From: Persephonella sp.
GTDB taxonomy: Bacteria; Aquificota; Aquificia; Aquificales; Hydrogenothermaceae
Direction: 5' to 3'
NCBI RefSeq assembly: GCF_027023985.1
Contig: NZ_JALVTW010000010.1
Span: forward strand, 62,001-126,000
Length of the DNA stretch: 64,000 nucleotides
This document shows positions 63,509 through 64,000 of the stretch, piece by piece (position 1 is the stretch's first letter; each line of letters opens with the position of its first letter). The translations under genes were made by a program, and so were the position numbers. A model generated the notes under the pieces. That model was not told the DNA's origin. It saw nothing but the letters and a program-made list of their open reading frames with translations, and searched no databases.

Positions 63509-63907
63509 ATGGAAAATAAACTTGTCATTGTTTTAGGAACAGGAACACTTGAAAAGCTCCAGATGGCTGCAATGCTGTCTTCTGTTGTTGCCACTTTTGG
63601 AACACCTGTCCGTATATTCGTCACAATGGGTGCTATACCGCCATTTAAAAAAGGTCTTTCAAAAGAGGAGAGGGCAAAAGTAGAAAGCATCGTTGGAAAT
63701 GCAATTCTGGAAAAGAATGCACCGTTTTTTATTGATGTTTTCAAACAGGCAAAGGAAATGGGAGACGTAAAACTTTATGCCTGCGGTCTGGCTATGGATG
63801 TTCTTGGATGGGAAGTTGAAGACCTTGAGGAAGGCCTTTTTGATGAAATGGTTGGAATTACAGAATTCCTCGGTATAGCAGAAGGTGGACAGGTAATGGT
63901 TATTTAA
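63509..63907 (+). CDS. DsrE-family sulfur-transfer protein
   Basis: 132 residues. KLVIVLGTGTLEKLQMAAML, FGTPVRIFVTMGAIPPFKKG and VKLYACGLAMDVLGWEVEDL fit the DsrE/DsrF-like fold. A single Cys (ACGLAMD) is the likely persulfide carrier. AGGAGG precedes the ATG at 63509. A TusA-like gene follows after 24 bp. Together they form a sulfane-sulfur relay, expected in a sulfur-metabolising autotroph. Confidence 0.88.
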   Translation: MENKLVIVLGTGTLEKLQMAAMLSSVVATFGTPVRIFVTMGAIPPFKKGLSKEERAKVESIVGNAILEKNAPFFIDVFKQAKEMGDVKLYACGLAMDVLGWEVEDLEEGLFDEMVGITEFLGIAEGGQVMVI

Positions 63908-63931
63908 CAAATAAGCTTTGGAGGTAAAAAA

Positions 63932-64000
63932 ATGTCAGAAAATGTTGTGGTTGTTGATGCAAGAGGTTCTTTTTGTCCAGGGCCTTTAATGGAATTAATA
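63932..64000 (+). CDS. TusA-family sulfur carrier, truncated by the window end
   Basis: 23 codons visible: MSENVVVVDARGSFCPGPLM... The DxRGxxCPxPxxx motif, with the Cys that carries sulfur, identifies the TusA/SirA family. AGGAGGT-like GGAGGT lies just upstream. It follows dsrE as a probable second gene in the operon. Confidence 0.88.
   Translation, partial: MSENVVVVDARGSFCPGPLMELI

Overview
The window looks like a chromosomal segment of a low-GC, thermophilic, autotrophic bacterium of the Aquificota, most likely Hydrogenothermaceae (Persephonella/Sulfurihydrogenibium-like). This is inferred from protein character: Lys/Glu-rich enzymes, TrmFO, an archaeal-type class I aldolase, a gluconeogenic gene set, DsrE/TusA sulfur-transfer genes, an outer membrane (Kdo genes, porin-like protein, lipoproteins) and an HpaA-like lipoprotein otherwise known from epsilonproteobacteria. 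No rRNA operon, integrase, transposase or CRISPR array is visible.

Layout. 1-9.5 kb: housekeeping genes (3' part of glnE, a NifU-like scaffold, tmk-holB-ricT-kdsD, a LysR regulator, tlyA, ygfZ) and two overlapping tiny membrane-protein genes. 9.6-22.4 kb: HpaA-like lipoprotein, aminotransferase, thioredoxin-like lipoprotein, moaE, a PIN-type toxin-antitoxin pair, trmFO, a class II aldolase-like enzyme, fbp-crcB-DUF190 and hsp20. 22.4-32.2 kb: a Wzz-like protein, trpE, an iclR/M20-peptidase/small-ORF operon, tRNA-Val and tRNA-Asp, an RlmN-like enzyme and alaS. 32.2-37.9 kb: an AT-rich accessory island. It has a possible toxin-antitoxin-like pair, a small repeat protein, two adjacent dynamin-like GTPase genes (one split into three frames at a C7 and an A8 homopolymer) and a divergent PD-(D/E)XK nuclease. 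38-42.1 kb: kdsC, a coiled-coil lipoprotein ending in Lys that converges on an L,D-transpeptidase gene, folK and a VapBC pair.

42.2-42.6 kb is a non-coding block with 13 perfect DnaA boxes (TTATCCACA), helically phased, followed by GGCC, a DnaA-trio-like ATT/TTA run and an AT-rich stretch: a strong oriC candidate. 42.6-61.1 kb is a long run of minus-strand genes for ion homeostasis and central carbon flow: three P-type ATPases (two are paralogous P3-type H+ pumps), a CPA2 antiporter, MarC, an APC permease, a non-canonical Nramp, a lipoamide-dehydrogenase-like flavoprotein, class I FBP aldolase and PEP synthase. 61.3-64 kb holds a porin-like protein, a PflA-like radical SAM protein and the start of a dsrE-tusA operon.

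How the genes work together. PpsA, the aldolases and FBPase outline gluconeogenesis from pyruvate, as expected of an autotroph fixing CO2 into small acids. KdsD and KdsC serve Kdo/LPS synthesis. The dynamin/nuclease island is the best candidate for an undescribed system, possibly in phage defence or membrane remodelling; that role is inference.
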